Program-made: the position numbers and the translations under genes | Assembly: GCA_024231975.1 (NCBI GenBank) | Contig: JAAEQB010000004.1 | Location: 1-47,274, forward strand | DNA length: 47,274 bases | Direction: 5' to 3' | Origin: Allobosea sp. | GTDB taxonomy: Bacteria; Pseudomonadota; Alphaproteobacteria; Rhizobiales; Beijerinckiaceae | Part shown: in pieces, positions 32,478 to 40,659 of the stretch | How the letters are laid out: the number at the start of each line of letters is the position of its first letter | How positions within the stretch are numbered: position 1 is the stretch's first letter | Notes under the pieces: model-generated | The model's database searches: none | Seen by the model: only the letters and a program-made list of their open reading frames with translations | What the model was told of the DNA's origin: nothing

Positions 32478-33809
32478 TCAGCCGTAGAGATATTTCGGCA
32501 GCCAGAGCGCGATGCCCGGGAAGACATAGACCAGGACCATCGCGAACAGCACGATCGCCAGATAGGGCATCACGCCGGCGAAGATCTGGTTGATCGAGAC
32601 ATGCGGCGGCGCGATGCCCTTCAGGTAGAACGGCGCCATCGCCACCGGCGGCGACAGGAACGAGGTCTGGATGTTCAAGGCGATCAGGATGCCGAAGAAC
32701 AGCGGATCGATCTTGAAGAACTCCAGCAGCGGCAGGAAGATCGGCACGAAGATCACGATGATCTCGGTCCATTCCAGCGGCCAGCCCAGCACGAAGATGA
32801 TCAGCTGCGCCACGATCAGGAACATCGTCGGCGACAGGTTGAGCGCCGTGACCAGGGTCTTGATCGGCTCGTGACCGCCCAGGATCGCGAAGATCGACGA
32901 GAAGATGAAGGAGCCCACGAAGAGCCAGCAGACCATGGCCGAGGTCCGCGCCGTCAGGATCACCGATTCCTTGACCTTGCCGAAGGTGAGCGAGCGGTAG
33001 GCAGCCGCCAGGATCAGGCTGCCGAGCGAGCCGACGGCCGCCGCTTCGGTCGGCGTCGCCAGTCCGAAGAAGATGCAGCCGAGCACCGACATGATCAGGA
33101 TGGTGAGCGGGAAGAAGCTGGTGGCGAGCGCCCAGAGCACCCGCGTCCACGGCACGTCGGTCTGCTCCTTCGGCAGCTTCGGTGCCAGTGCCGGGTTGAG
33201 CCAGCAGCGGATCAGCACATAGAGCATGTAGAGCGTAGCCAGCAGCAGGCCGGGGAAGAGCGCGCCGGCATAGAGCTTGGGAACCGAGACGCCGGCGGTC
33301 GCGCCATAGAGGATCAGCATCACCGAGGGCGGAATCAGGATGCCGAGGCAGCCGCCGGCACAGACGACGCCAGCCGAGAGCTTGACGTCGTAGCCGGCGC
33401 GCAGCATCGCCGGGAAGGCGAGCAGCCCCATCAGCGTCACCACCGCCCCGACGATGCCGGTCGCGGTCGCGAAGATCGCGCAGGTCGCCAATGTGGCGAT
33501 GGCGAGCGAGCCCGGCACGTTGCCGAGCGCGAGCTGGATCGAGTGGAACAGCCGGTCGAGGATGTTCGCCCGCTCGATGATGTAGCCCATGAAGATGAAG
33601 AGCGGGATCGAGACCAGCACGTCGTTGGCCATCACCGAATAGGTGCGCTGGACCACGAGGCTGAACACGGTGTCGCCCATCGCCCAGTAGCCGAAGCCGA
33701 CACCCAGCGCCATCAGCGTGAAGGCGATCGGGAAGCCGAGCATGATGAAGACGATGAACAGGACGAGCATCACCACGCCCAGTTCCGGATTGGAAAGACC
33801 GAACAGCAT
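32478..33809 (-). CDS. dctM: TRAP transporter large permease (DctM)
   Basis: 443-aa inner-membrane subunit of a tripartite ATP-independent transporter with about 12-13 helices, carrying the sodium-driven translocation path. The family segments GFPIAFTLMALGVGFGYWAMGD, VSIPLFIFMGYIIERANILDRLF, TGIVGAVVTLMGLLAFPAMLRAGYD, CLGILIPPSVMLILYGATAGVSVPKLYAGALFPGLL and FGLATPTEAAAVGSLGSL are present. The ATG at 33809 overlaps the dctQ stop by one base (TGATG), coupling the two permease subunits. It is the last gene of the operon dctP-dctQ-dctM. Confidence 0.95.
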   Translation of the reverse strand: MLFGLSNPELGVVMLVLFIVFIMLGFPIAFTLMALGVGFGYWAMGDTVFSLVVQRTYSVMANDVLVSIPLFIFMGYIIERANILDRLFHSIQLALGNVPGSLAIATLATCAIFATATGIVGAVVTLMGLLAFPAMLRAGYDVKLSAGVVCAGGCLGILIPPSVMLILYGATAGVSVPKLYAGALFPGLLLATLYMLYVLIRCWLNPALAPKLPKEQTDVPWTRVLWALATSFFPLTILIMSVLGCIFFGLATPTEAAAVGSLGSLILAAAYRSLTFGKVKESVILTARTSAMVCWLFVGSFIFSSIFAILGGHEPIKTLVTALNLSPTMFLIVAQLIIFVLGWPLEWTEIIVIFVPIFLPLLEFFKIDPLFFGILIALNIQTSFLSPPVAMAPFYLKGIAPPHVSINQIFAGVMPYLAIVLFAMVLVYVFPGIALWLPKYLYG

Positions 33810-34396
33810 CAGACCGTCTTCCCCGCATCCGGCGCGGCTTGCGCGGCCTGTTCGAGAATGAGTTTTTCGGTTTCCTCGACATCGTGCAGCCGCGGCGGCC
33901 ACTCACCGGTGCGCAGGCAGATGACGCAGCGCGCCACCTCGGCCAGCCCCTGCAGGGTCATCAGCACGCCGGCGATCGGGATCAGCGTCTTGAAATGGTA
34001 GAGCGGCGGTCCATTCGGCGAGTTCGAGGAATGCTCCTTGATCATCCAGGAGAAGGCCGCGAACTTGTAGCCGGCCCAGGCGAGCGCAATGATCCCCGGG
34101 AAGAAGAAGAGGATGTAGAGCGCCAGATCGAGCCTCGCCTGCGTGCGCGGGCTCCATTCGCGATAGAGGAAATCGCCGCGCACATGCGCGTTGCGGGCGA
34201 GCGCATAGGGCCCAGCCAGCATGAACAGCGTGCCGTAGAGGATGTAGCTGACGTCGAAGGCCCATTCGGTCGGCGCCCGCAGCGCATAGCGCGAGAAGAC
34301 CTCATAGCTGATCGCCAGCGTCAGGATCAGGATCGTCCAGCCGGCAAGCTTGCCGATGGCGGTGTTGAACTTGTCGATCGCGAGGATCAGATTCAT
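33809..34396 (-). CDS. dctQ: TRAP transporter small permease (DctQ)
   Basis: 195-aa four-helix DctQ subunit, forming the membrane complex with DctM. LAGWTILILTLAISYEVFSRYALRAPTEWAFDVSYILYGTLFMLAGPYALARNAHVRGDFLYREWSP is the usual first half, with an EV...RY-PTEW motif. The C-terminal tail (LHDVEETEKLILEQAAQAAPDAG) is longer than in many homologues. It starts 85 bp after dctP and overlaps dctM by 1 bp. A hairpin lies in the dctP-dctQ gap. Confidence 0.92.
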   Translation of the reverse strand: MNLILAIDKFNTAIGKLAGWTILILTLAISYEVFSRYALRAPTEWAFDVSYILYGTLFMLAGPYALARNAHVRGDFLYREWSPRTQARLDLALYILFFFPGIIALAWAGYKFAAFSWMIKEHSSNSPNGPPLYHFKTLIPIAGVLMTLQGLAEVARCVICLRTGEWPPRLHDVEETEKLILEQAAQAAPDAGKTV

Positions 34397-34432
34397 CCGC
34401 GTGCGTCGCCTGCTGTTCGGATTGGCAAGGGA

Positions 34433-34459
34433 CGCCCGCCACCACGAGGATGGCGGGCG
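34433..34459 (-). promoter_or_regulatory. Hairpin between dctP and dctQ
   Basis: CGCCCGCCA (34433-34441) and TGGCGGGCG (34451-34459) form a 9-bp perfect stem with a 9-nt loop and no T run. It lies 22 bp after the dctP stop, within the operon. Such hairpins often stabilise the upstream mRNA, giving more binding protein than permease. Confidence 0.7.
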
Positions 34460-34481
34460 CAGCTCCGTTGAGCGGCGGCCT

Positions 34482-35597
34482 TCAGGTCTTGAAGAAGTGG
34501 TTGAAGGCGAGGTCGCGCGAGGGCTCGTTGAGCCGCTCGAAGGACACGGTGCGCTTGACCCAGTCCTTCTGGCTGTCGACGACCTTCTTGAAGAAGGCGT
34601 TCTCGGCGCCGAGCTTCTCCAGCACCTTGTCCCAGGCGGCGAGCTGCGCCTTCAGGATCGCCTCCGGCGTCGCGACGACGTTGACGCCTTTGGAGCGCAG
34701 CATCTCAAGGTCCTTGGAGTAGCGGTCGAGCGCCTTCCAGTTCATGTCGGACGAGGCGGACTCGCCGGCATATTTCACGATCGCCTTGAGCTCGGGCGAG
34801 AGCGCATCGAACTTGGTCTTGTTGAAGAGCAGCTCGAAGCTCTCCGCCGCCTGGTGATAGCTCTGCAGCATGTAGACCTTGGCGACGTCCTGGAAGCCGA
34901 GGATCGAATCCGAGGACGGGTTGTTGAACTCGGCACCGTCGATGACGCCGCGCTCCAGCGCCGGCACGATCTCGCCACCGGCGAGGATGGTGACCGCCGC
35001 GCCCATCTCGCGCATCAGGTCGGCGGCGAGGCCGACGGTGCGGTATTTCAGGCCCTTGAAGTCATCGGCGGTCTTCAGCTCCTTCTTGAACCAGCCGAGC
35101 GGCTGGCACGGCATCGGCCCGGAGAAGAAGCCGACCAGGTTGAGCTTGAGCTGGTTCTGGACGAGGTCGTTGTAGAGATCGTATCCGCCGCCATGGTTCA
35201 TCCAACCGAGGAAGTTGGTGGCGTCCCAGCCCAGCGCCGGCGGTGTCCCGAACAGCGAGAACGCCTTGTTCTTGCCGTACCAATAGGCGGAGACGCCGTG
35301 GCCGCCGTCGAGGATCCCGGCCGCAACCGCATCCTGCATCTGGAAAGCGGGCACGACGGCGCCGGCTGCGAGCACGTCGATCTTCAGGCGCCCGCCGGAC
35401 ATGTCGTTGACGCGCTTGGCGAAGTCGCCAGCGAATTCGTGGAAGATGTCCTTGGTCGGCCAGGTCGACTGGAACTTCCAGGTCACGGTCTGCGCCTGGC
35501 TGACCTGCGGCATCGCGATGGCGCCGGCACCGGCAAGGCCCGCAACCTTCAGGAAATTGCGTCGATTGGCACGCGTCTTCGTCGCTTCGGATGTCAT
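34482..35597 (-). CDS. dctP: TRAP transporter substrate-binding protein, TakP-like
   Basis: 371-aa periplasmic receptor. A Tat signal (RRNFLKVAGLAGAGAIAM) leads to a mature part starting near QTVTWKFQSTWP. It resembles the TakP branch, which binds 2-oxo acids or lactate with a metal ion: AAGAVVPAFQMQDAVAAGILDGGH, MNHGGGYDLYNDL, the Arg in GLKYRTVG and GGEIVPALERGVIDGAEFNNP. In TakP the last motif has Glu-Trp; here it is Glu-Phe, so ligand preference may differ. Substrate is inferred only. It is first in the operon, and palindromes lie upstream of it. ATG 35597 follows GAGAGACATG-type purine-rich sequence. Confidence 0.9.
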   Translation of the reverse strand: MTSEATKTRANRRNFLKVAGLAGAGAIAMPQVSQAQTVTWKFQSTWPTKDIFHEFAGDFAKRVNDMSGGRLKIDVLAAGAVVPAFQMQDAVAAGILDGGHGVSAYWYGKNKAFSLFGTPPALGWDATNFLGWMNHGGGYDLYNDLVQNQLKLNLVGFFSGPMPCQPLGWFKKELKTADDFKGLKYRTVGLAADLMREMGAAVTILAGGEIVPALERGVIDGAEFNNPSSDSILGFQDVAKVYMLQSYHQAAESFELLFNKTKFDALSPELKAIVKYAGESASSDMNWKALDRYSKDLEMLRSKGVNVVATPEAILKAQLAAWDKVLEKLGAENAFFKKVVDSQKDWVKRTVSFERLNEPSRDLAFNHFFKT

Positions 35598-35732
35598 GTC
35601 TCTCTCCCCAGAGGAACGGCGCCGTTGCAGCCGGCGTGCGTTATTTGCGGCTCTGATGGCCGATCGCCCTGACAGTTCCGGCGCCGCGGGGAGATGGCAA
35701 GCCGAGAGGTCGTAGCACTTTAGTTGCAAGCG

Positions 35733-35779
35733 GAACGGATACCGTTCTCAACTGGAACGAGTGCTGTTCCGTAGTGGAA
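35733..35779. promoter_or_regulatory. Cluster of palindromes upstream of the TRAP operon
   Basis: GAACGG-ATA-CCGTTC (35733-35747), GGAAC-N7-GTTCC (35754-35770) and TTCC-GTAGT-GGAA (35767-35779) lie 136-182 bp upstream of dctP. The GGAAC/GTTCC half-sites look like operators of an IclR-type or similar regulator. No such regulator is coded in the window. Confidence 0.5.
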
Positions 35780-35809
35780 AGAAACGGCGCAACGAACCGG
35801 GCGACAAGC

Positions 35810-35840
35810 AAAAGGCGCCGCACGAGGTGCGGCGCCTTTT
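35810..35840. terminator. Terminator after the DUF6481 gene
   Basis: AAAAGGCGCCGCAC (35810-35823) and GTGCGGCGCCTTTT (35827-35840) form a 14-bp perfect stem around GAG. On the minus strand the stem ends in TTTT, 34 bp past the DUF6481 stop. Because it is symmetrical, it may also stop plus-strand transcription. Confidence 0.85.
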
Positions 35841-35873
35841 GCGATCAAACGAGTTCGATCGAGACTTCTTCGG

Positions 35874-36248
35874 TCAGCGGCGCTTACCGGCGACCCGCAT
35901 TTCCATGTACTGCACGGCCTCGAGCAGGACGCGGCGCGGCCGCTCGGCATCGCGCTTGGCCTGCTCGGCCTTGCGCTGCAACTCGCGCTCAGCCTCGGCC
36001 TGGCGCTCGGCTTCCTCGCGCGCAGCCTGCTCGATGGCGGCGATGCGCTCGGCTTCAAGGCGCTCGGCTTCCTTCTTGGCATCGCGCTCGGCCCGCGCGG
36101 CGGCAATCGCCTCGCGCTCGGCCCGACGCTGCACCATCACCGGATCGTCTGGTCCGGGACGCTTCTTGAAGCGCTCCAGCAGGGCCTTCTTCGCATTCGC
36201 GGAATTGGCCTGGCGATCAGTGAAATGGCGGTCGTTCGGGTTCTTCAA
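35874..36248 (-). CDS. DUF6481 family charged coiled-coil protein
   Basis: 124-aa highly charged protein. The N-terminal FTDRQANSANAKKALLERFKKRPGPDDP is the family signature; the rest (about residues 40-115) is a continuous Glu/Arg/Ala helix (RRAEREAIAAARAERDAKKEAERLEAERIAAIEQAA and on), most likely a coiled coil. No signal peptide. Members are widespread in Rhizobiales and lie near ribosomal or cold-shock genes, but the function is unknown. It is transcribed in the same direction as rpsU, 84 bp downstream of its stop, and has its own terminator; co-expression with S21 is possible. Confidence 0.85.
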   Translation of the reverse strand: MKNPNDRHFTDRQANSANAKKALLERFKKRPGPDDPVMVQRRAEREAIAAARAERDAKKEAERLEAERIAAIEQAAREEAERQAEAERELQRKAEQAKRDAERPRRVLLEAVQYMEMRVAGKRR

Positions 36249-36332
36249 GGTGGGCCTTCTCGGGGTTTACATGGGCGAGGATGCCGCCCGCGCGCTGCGC
36301 TTACGGCAACTCACGGGTTTTGGGTACTGAAC

Positions 36333-36596
36333 TCAGCGCGGGGCGGCCGCGCTGGCAGCGCGGGGCTTGAGCACCTTCGGCTTCGGCGCGGCGATCAGGC
36401 CTTCGCGCTGAGCCTGCTTGCGGGCGAGCTTGCGGGCGCGGCGGACGGCCTCGGCCTTCTCGCGAGCACGCTGCTCGGACGGCTTCTCATAGGAAGCGCG
36501 ACGCTTCATCTCGCGAAACACGCCTTCGCGCTGCAATTTCTTCTTCAGAACGCGAATGGCCTGATCGACATTGTTGTCGCGCACGAGAACCTGCAT
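36333..36596 (-). CDS. rpsU: 30S ribosomal protein S21
   Basis: 87-aa bS21 of the small subunit, which helps translation initiation near the anti-Shine-Dalgarno region of 16S rRNA. The core MQVLVRDNNVDQAIRVLKKKLQREGVFREMKRRASYEKPSEQRAREKAEAVRRARKL is complete, and the C-terminus has the alphaproteobacterial basic extension (KPKVLKPRAASAAAPR). ATG 36596 follows GGAGACACGG. Remarkably, a terminator-like hairpin lies in the leader just upstream of the ribosome binding site. Confidence 0.97.
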   Translation of the reverse strand: MQVLVRDNNVDQAIRVLKKKLQREGVFREMKRRASYEKPSEQRAREKAEAVRRARKLARKQAQREGLIAAPKPKVLKPRAASAAAPR

Positions 36597-36622
36597 CCGT
36601 GTCTCCAGCTGGCAGGATGGAT

Positions 36623-36652
36623 GGAAAAAGGGTCAGGCAAAGCCCGACCCTT
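36623..36652 (-). promoter_or_regulatory. Terminator-like hairpin in the rpsU leader (possible attenuator)
   Basis: On the minus strand AAGGGTC, one mismatch, GGC, loop TTT, GCC, mismatch, GACCCTT is followed by TTTTTCC. The hairpin is 36628-36652 and the U tract 36623-36629. It ends only about 27 nt before the rpsU ATG (36596), on the same strand. No minus-strand gene lies upstream that it could terminate, so attenuation of rpsU is a reasonable reading. Confidence 0.75.
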
Positions 36653-36804
36653 GGGATTTGTGCGCCGCGGTAGCAGAATTCAGCGGGGAGCGCCACCCCT
36701 ATCGTGTCCCGTCCTGCGCATAACGAACCCGCGGCGCCATCCGCCTCTTGGCATGGAGCAGCCCGCCATGCACCTTGAGTTACCTTTCGATCGCATCGGG
36801 CATC

Positions 36805-37392
36805 ATGGATTCGCAGGCCGTCAACGAGCTCTTCCCCCATATCCGCATCGTCATCGGCATGGTGATCGGCCTCGCCATCGCCCGACTGCTGACCGGCATC
36901 GCCCGGCTGATCCAGCATCCCAAGCGCTATCGCGTCTCGCTCATCCATTTGCTCTGGGTGTTCTCGCTGCTGGCCGAGCTTGCCCTGTTCTGGTGGTGGG
37001 AATTCGCGCTTTCCCGGTTGCCGAACCTGACCTTCGGCACCTTCATCTTCCTGATCACCTACGCGCTGACGCTCTTCCTGCTCTGTGCCCTGCTGTTTCC
37101 GGAGGATCTCGACGAGTACGCCGACTACGAAGACTACTTCCTCAACCGGCGGCGCTGGTTCTTCGGGCTCTTCGCGCTGATCTTCGTCCTCGACGTCGTC
37201 GACACCGCCCTCAAGGGGCCGGCGCGCTGGAACCATTACAGCGCGGATTACCTCATCCAGGTCCCGCTCGGCCTCGGACTCTGCCTGGTCGCGTCGCTCT
37301 GGGCGAACAAGCGCCTGCAGCTCGCGATGGCGCTGCTGCACATCACCTATCAGGTCTACTGGACGGCTCGCGTGCTCACCGCGCCGCTCTAG
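36805..37392 (+). CDS. Integral membrane protein of unknown function
   Basis: 195-aa protein with about five to six hydrophobic helices (for example VIGMVIGLAIARLLTGIARLI, LIHLLWVFSLLAELALFWWWEFAL, FGTFIFLITYALTLFLLCALLF). An acidic loop DLDEYADYEDYFLNRRRW lies in the middle. I recognise no named family; similar proteins are annotated as hypothetical. Its own promoter is likely, as rpsU is divergent. ATG 36805 (MDSQAVNELF) is chosen over a TTG at 36748. It ends 124 bp before proB. Confidence 0.72.
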   Translation: MDSQAVNELFPHIRIVIGMVIGLAIARLLTGIARLIQHPKRYRVSLIHLLWVFSLLAELALFWWWEFALSRLPNLTFGTFIFLITYALTLFLLCALLFPEDLDEYADYEDYFLNRRRWFFGLFALIFVLDVVDTALKGPARWNHYSADYLIQVPLGLGLCLVASLWANKRLQLAMALLHITYQVYWTARVLTAPL

Positions 37393-37516
37393 CAATGCGC
37401 CAGAAGACCGCGCCCGGCACAACAGCATTGCGCGCACGCTGCTTTACAATGCCGGCAATTTAGCCAAGGAACGGCAGCGGGCGTCATCCCGCCCACCTGA
37501 AGCCCGGTCCCGCCTC

Positions 37517-38656
37517 GTGAACCTGCCTGTCCTCGACCAGTTTCGCCGCATCGTCGTCAAGGTCGGCTCGTCCCTGCTTGTCGATCGCGCGCAGGGTCGC
37601 CTGCGCCATGCCTGGCTCGCTGCGCTGGCCGAGGACCTTGCCGAACTGCACGCTCGCGGCGCCGATGTCCTCGTCGTCTCCTCAGGCGCGATCGCGCTCG
37701 GCCGTACCGTGCTGAAGCTGCCGGCCGGCCCGCTCCGGCTTGAGGAAAGCCAGGCTTCGGCCGCTGTCGGCCAGATCGCCCTCGCCCGCAACTGGTCGGA
37801 GGCGCTCGGCCACCACGGCCTCAACGCCGGCCAGATCCTTTTGACCCTGGCCGACACCGAGGAGCGCCGACGCTATCTCAATGCCCGCGCGACGCTGGGC
37901 CGCTTGCTCGATCTGCGCGCAGTCCCGGTCATCAACGAGAACGACACCGTCGCCACCTCCGAGATCCGTTATGGCGACAATGACCGGCTCGCCGCGCGCG
38001 TCGCCACCATGGCCGGCGCCGACCTGCTGGTGCTGTTCTCCGACATCGACGGGCTCTACACCGCCCCGCCCCTCTCAAGCCCGGACGCCCGGCACATCCC
38101 GGTGATCCCGGCGATCACGCCCTCGATCGAGGCGATGGCCGGCGGGGCGGCGTCCGAACTCTCGCGCGGCGGCATGCGTACCAAGATCGAAGCCGGCAAG
38201 ATCGCGACCGCCGGCGGTGCCCATATGCTGATCGCCGACGGCCGGGCCAAGAACCCGCTGCGCGCCGTCACTGAAGGAGCGCGCTGCTCCTGGTTTCTCA
38301 GCGCCTCGACGCCTGCGACCGCACGCAAGACCTGGATCGCCGGCTCGCTCGAGCCGCGCGGCACCGTGCATGTCGACGACGGCGCCGCCCGGGCGCTGCG
38401 CGGCGGCGCGAGCCTGCTGCCGGTCGGCGTCACCCGGATCGAGGGCGCCTTCAGCCGCGGCGACGCGGTGATGATCCGTGCCGGCGACGGCAGCGAGCTC
38501 GGCCGCGGCCTCGTCGCCTATGACGCGGACGAGGCGGTGCGCGTGCTCGGCAAGGCCTCCCGCGATATCGAGGCGGTGCTTGGTTATCCCGGCCGCGCCG
38601 AGATGATTCACCGGGACGACATGGCGCTGCGCCTCGGCTACGATCCGGGCGAGTGA
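37517..38656 (+). CDS. proB: Glutamate 5-kinase
   Basis: 379-aa enzyme that phosphorylates L-glutamate in the first step of proline synthesis. The amino-acid kinase domain (about 1-260) has RIVVKVGSSLL, VVSSGAIALGR, VINENDTVAT, DNDRLAARVATMAGADLLVLFSDIDGLYT and GGMRTKIEAGKIATAGG. A C-terminal PUA domain (about 285-370: PRGTVHVDDGAARALRGGASLLPVGVTRIEG) is present, as in long-form ProB. It starts with GTG at 37517. In relatives obgE usually precedes it; here an unknown membrane protein does. proA follows 18 bp later, and this gene begins a long operon. Confidence 0.96.
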   Translation: MNLPVLDQFRRIVVKVGSSLLVDRAQGRLRHAWLAALAEDLAELHARGADVLVVSSGAIALGRTVLKLPAGPLRLEESQASAAVGQIALARNWSEALGHHGLNAGQILLTLADTEERRRYLNARATLGRLLDLRAVPVINENDTVATSEIRYGDNDRLAARVATMAGADLLVLFSDIDGLYTAPPLSSPDARHIPVIPAITPSIEAMAGGAASELSRGGMRTKIEAGKIATAGGAHMLIADGRAKNPLRAVTEGARCSWFLSASTPATARKTWIAGSLEPRGTVHVDDGAARALRGGASLLPVGVTRIEGAFSRGDAVMIRAGDGSELGRGLVAYDADEAVRVLGKASRDIEAVLGYPGRAEMIHRDDMALRLGYDPGE

Positions 38657-38674
38657 GGAAACACCAGGCCTGTG

Positions 38675-39982
38675 ATGACCAGCGAAAGCGCAAGGCGCGT
38701 CCCCGCGCCCGACAATGAGAACGGCGACATCGCCGCGCTGATGCATGGGCTTGGCCAAGGCGCTCGCGCCGCGGCGCGCCGGGTCGGTACCGCGTCGGCA
38801 GAGCAGCGGAACCGTGCCCTCGCCGCGATGGCGACTTCGCTGCGCGAGCGCGCTCCGGCGATCCTCGCCGCCAATCAGCAGGATCTCGCCGACGCCCGCG
38901 CCGCTGGCCTCGCCCCTTCGTTCATCGATCGTCTCGCTCTGGACGAGGCCCGCCTCGAAGCCATCGCCCAGGCGGTCGCCGACATCGCCGCCCTGCCCGA
39001 TCCGGTCGGCAAGGTGCTGGCGAGCTGGACTCAAGCCAACGGTCTCGTCTTCGAGCGCGTCGCCACCCCGCTGGGCGTCGTCGCGGTGATCTTCGAAAGC
39101 CGCCCCAACGTCACCGCCGACGCCGGCGCGCTCTGCCTGAAGAGCGGCAATGTCGCGATCCTGCGCGCCGGCTCCGACAGCTTCCGCAGCGCCAGCGAGA
39201 TCGCCGCCGCGATGCAGGACGGGCTCGCAGCCGCCGGCCTGCCGCGCGAAGCGATCCAGCTGGTGCCCAGCCGCGACCGCGCCGCCGTCGGCGAGATCCT
39301 GAAAGGGCTGAGCGGCGCTGTCGACGTCGTCGTGCCGCGCGGCGGCAAGAGCCTGGTGGCACGCGTCCAGCAGGAAGCGCGCGTGCCGGTCTTCGCCCAT
39401 CTCGACGGCAACAACCATGTCTATGTTCATGCGCAGGCCGATCTCGCCATGGCCCGCGCCATCCTCATGAACGCCAAATTGCGCCGCACTGGCGTCTGTG
39501 GCGCCGCCGAGACGCTGCTGGTCGACGAAGCCTGCGCCGCAACGCATCTGAAGCCGCTGGTCACCGCCCTGCTCGACGAGGGCTGCGCCGTGCGCGGCGA
39601 CGAGGCGACGCTCGCCGTCGACCCGCGCGTCACGCCTGCGAACGAAGAGGACTGGCGCACCGAATATCTCGACCGCATCATCGCGGTGAAGGTGGTGCCC
39701 GGCCTCGACGCCGCCATCGTCCATGTCGAGAGCTATGGCTCGCACCATACCGACGCGATCGTGACTGCGGACGAGGCGGCGGCGACGCGCTTCCTCGCCG
39801 AGGTGGATTCGGCCATCGTCCTGCACAATGCCTCGACCCAGTTCGCCGATGGCGGCGAGTTCGGCTTCGGCGCCGAGATCGGCATCGCCACCGGCCGCAT
39901 GCATGCGCGCGGCCCGGTCGGCGTCGAGCAGCTCTGCTCCTTCAAGTACCGGGTCCATGGCCAGGGTCAGGTCCGCCCGTGA
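38675..39982 (+). CDS. proA: Gamma-glutamyl phosphate reductase
   Basis: 435-aa aldehyde-dehydrogenase-fold enzyme that reduces glutamyl-5-phosphate to glutamate-5-semialdehyde, using NADPH. Present are PLGVVAVIFESRPNVTADAGALCLKSGNVAILRAGSDSFRS, VPRGGKSLV, HLDGNNHVYVH and the active-site Cys in RRTGVCGAAETLLVDE, followed by YGSHHTDAIVTAD and the N-terminal-half-like end GRMHARGPVGVEQLCSFKYRVHGQGQ. ATG 38675 (MTSESARR) is used; GTG 38672 is adjacent. The nadD start overlaps the stop by 4 nt. Confidence 0.97.
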   Translation: MTSESARRVPAPDNENGDIAALMHGLGQGARAAARRVGTASAEQRNRALAAMATSLRERAPAILAANQQDLADARAAGLAPSFIDRLALDEARLEAIAQAVADIAALPDPVGKVLASWTQANGLVFERVATPLGVVAVIFESRPNVTADAGALCLKSGNVAILRAGSDSFRSASEIAAAMQDGLAAAGLPREAIQLVPSRDRAAVGEILKGLSGAVDVVVPRGGKSLVARVQQEARVPVFAHLDGNNHVYVHAQADLAMARAILMNAKLRRTGVCGAAETLLVDEACAATHLKPLVTALLDEGCAVRGDEATLAVDPRVTPANEEDWRTEYLDRIIAVKVVPGLDAAIVHVESYGSHHTDAIVTADEAAATRFLAEVDSAIVLHNASTQFADGGEFGFGAEIGIATGRMHARGPVGVEQLCSFKYRVHGQGQVRP

Positions 39983-40590
39983 GCGCCGAGGAACTACGCC
40001 TGCCGCCGCACGCCCCCGGTCTGCGCATCGGGCTGTTCGGCGGCACCTTCAACCCGGCCCATGACGGCCACCGCATGGCGAGCCTGACGGCGCTGCGCCG
40101 GCTCCAGCTCGATCGCGTCTGGTGGCTGGTTACGCCCGGCAACCCGCTGAAGGACAACCACGCCTTGCCGCCGCTAGCGCAGCGCATCGCCCAGTCCCGC
40201 GCGCTCGCTGATCACGGCCACATCAATGTCACCGGCATCGAGGCGACGCTGCGCACCCGCTACACCGCCGACACGCTGCGCCAGCTGAAGCGCCGCTGCC
40301 CGGGCGTGCGCTTCGTCTGGATCATGGGCTCGGACAATCTGGCGAATTTCCATCGCTGGAACGAATGGCGCGCCATCGCCCGGATGATGCCGATCGCAGT
40401 GATCGACCGCCCCGGCTCGACCCATCGCTCGATCGCTTCGCCCGCTGCCAACTGGATGGCGCGCTGGCGTCTGTCGGAGAATCAGGGCGCCGCCTTGCCG
40501 GTGCGGACCCCGCCCGCCTGGATCTTCCTGCATGGCCGGCGCTCGGACCTGTCCTCGACCTATCTGCGCGAGCTCGCCGAAAGCAATTGA
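39979..40590 (+). CDS. nadD: Nicotinate-nucleotide adenylyltransferase
   Basis: 203-aa enzyme that adenylates nicotinic acid mononucleotide in NAD synthesis. The nucleotidyl-transferase motif GLFGGTFNPAHDGHRM (GxFxPxHxGH) and the C-terminal SSTYLRELAESN (SSTxIR-type) are clear, with VWWLVTPGNPLKDN and WIMGSDNLANFHRWNEWR between. It starts with GTG at 39979, overlapping the proA stop. The clustering with rsfS and rlmH follows the usual alphaproteobacterial order. Confidence 0.95.
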   Translation: MSAEELRLPPHAPGLRIGLFGGTFNPAHDGHRMASLTALRRLQLDRVWWLVTPGNPLKDNHALPPLAQRIAQSRALADHGHINVTGIEATLRTRYTADTLRQLKRRCPGVRFVWIMGSDNLANFHRWNEWRAIARMMPIAVIDRPGSTHRSIASPAANWMARWRLSENQGAALPVRTPPAWIFLHGRRSDLSSTYLRELAESN

Positions 40591-40659
40591 ACTCGCCCCC
40601 TCCGGCGCTTAAATTGGGGGTGTCGCGCCCTGAGCGCGTCGTCACGTGAGGATACGGCA

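Noticed and set aside
31968..34001. 677-codon plus-strand frame rich in Asp, Glu, His, Gln and Arg
   Set aside because: It overlaps a signal-peptide protein and the dctM gene; the acidic/His/Gln pattern is what reverse-strand membrane-protein codons give.
38075..39958. 627-codon minus-strand frame
   Set aside because: It lies antisense to proB and proA, both with full catalytic motifs.
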